Source: ANME-2 cluster archaeon (GTDB lineage: Archaea; Halobacteriota; Methanosarcinia; Methanosarcinales; Methanocomedenaceae). From it: DNA of 14,873 nt. Within the stretch, counting starts at the first letter, position 1, and each line of letters starts with the position of its first letter. The stretch lies in the NCBI GenBank assembly GCA_023544605.1, contig JAMJFQ010000043.1, forward strand, positions 1 through 14,873, in the 5' to 3' direction. Made by a program: the position numbers and the translations under genes. Below the pieces are notes generated by a model, which ran no database searches, was not told the origin of the DNA, and worked only from the letters and a program-made list of their open reading frames with translations. This document shows positions 14,870 to 14,873 of this stretch, piece by piece.

Positions 14870-14873
14870 AATA

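Overview
The window is archaeal chromosome. It carries archaeal RNA polymerase subunits (Rpo7/RpoE, Spt4, and an Rpo3/RpoD with two ferredoxin-type [4Fe-4S] motifs), aIF2-gamma, an archaeal-only dephospho-CoA kinase, and archaeal uS13, uS4 and uS11. Candidate promoters are TATA-like, and many genes have GGAGG-type ribosome binding sites. A D subunit with two complete Fe-S motifs, bacterial-type repair genes and moderate GC suggest a euryarchaeote of the Methanosarcina/ANME-2 kind. That placement is inference. No methanogenesis marker lies in the window.

Layout. (1) Positions 39-3509 are on the minus strand. Read in transcription order they are fxsA (membrane protein), aIF2-gamma, a PIN-domain Utp24-like nuclease, rpoE, spt4 and GTP-dependent dephospho-CoA kinase. 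Apart from fxsA this is a tight information-processing cluster, with a candidate promoter before aIF2-gamma and possibly another before rpoE. (2) At 3510-3566 the direction switches. A 65-residue DmpI-like tautomerase and an 81-residue 2[4Fe-4S] ferredoxin follow on the plus strand. (3) Positions 4232-12182 hold a tightly coupled DNA-repair operon: sbcD, sbcC (GTG start, 4-base overlap) and a 1084-residue UvrD/AdnB-like helicase with a C-terminal Fe-S PD-(D/E)XK nuclease (2-base gap). These look bacterial in type rather than like archaeal Mre11-Rad50-HerA-NurA. (4) Positions 12437-14750 hold rps13-rps4-rps11-rpoD, preceded by a 254-base leader containing inverted repeats. (5) The last 123 bases, after rpoD, have no recognised gene but are packed with inverted repeats, including an 18-base perfect palindrome.

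How the genes work together: the two flanking operons supply transcription and translation machinery. The middle operon would resect and process DNA ends: SbcCD opens blocked or hairpin ends, and the helicase-nuclease continues processive unwinding and degradation. This is the most distinctive part of the window. I see no complete mobile element, CRISPR array, rRNA or tRNA.
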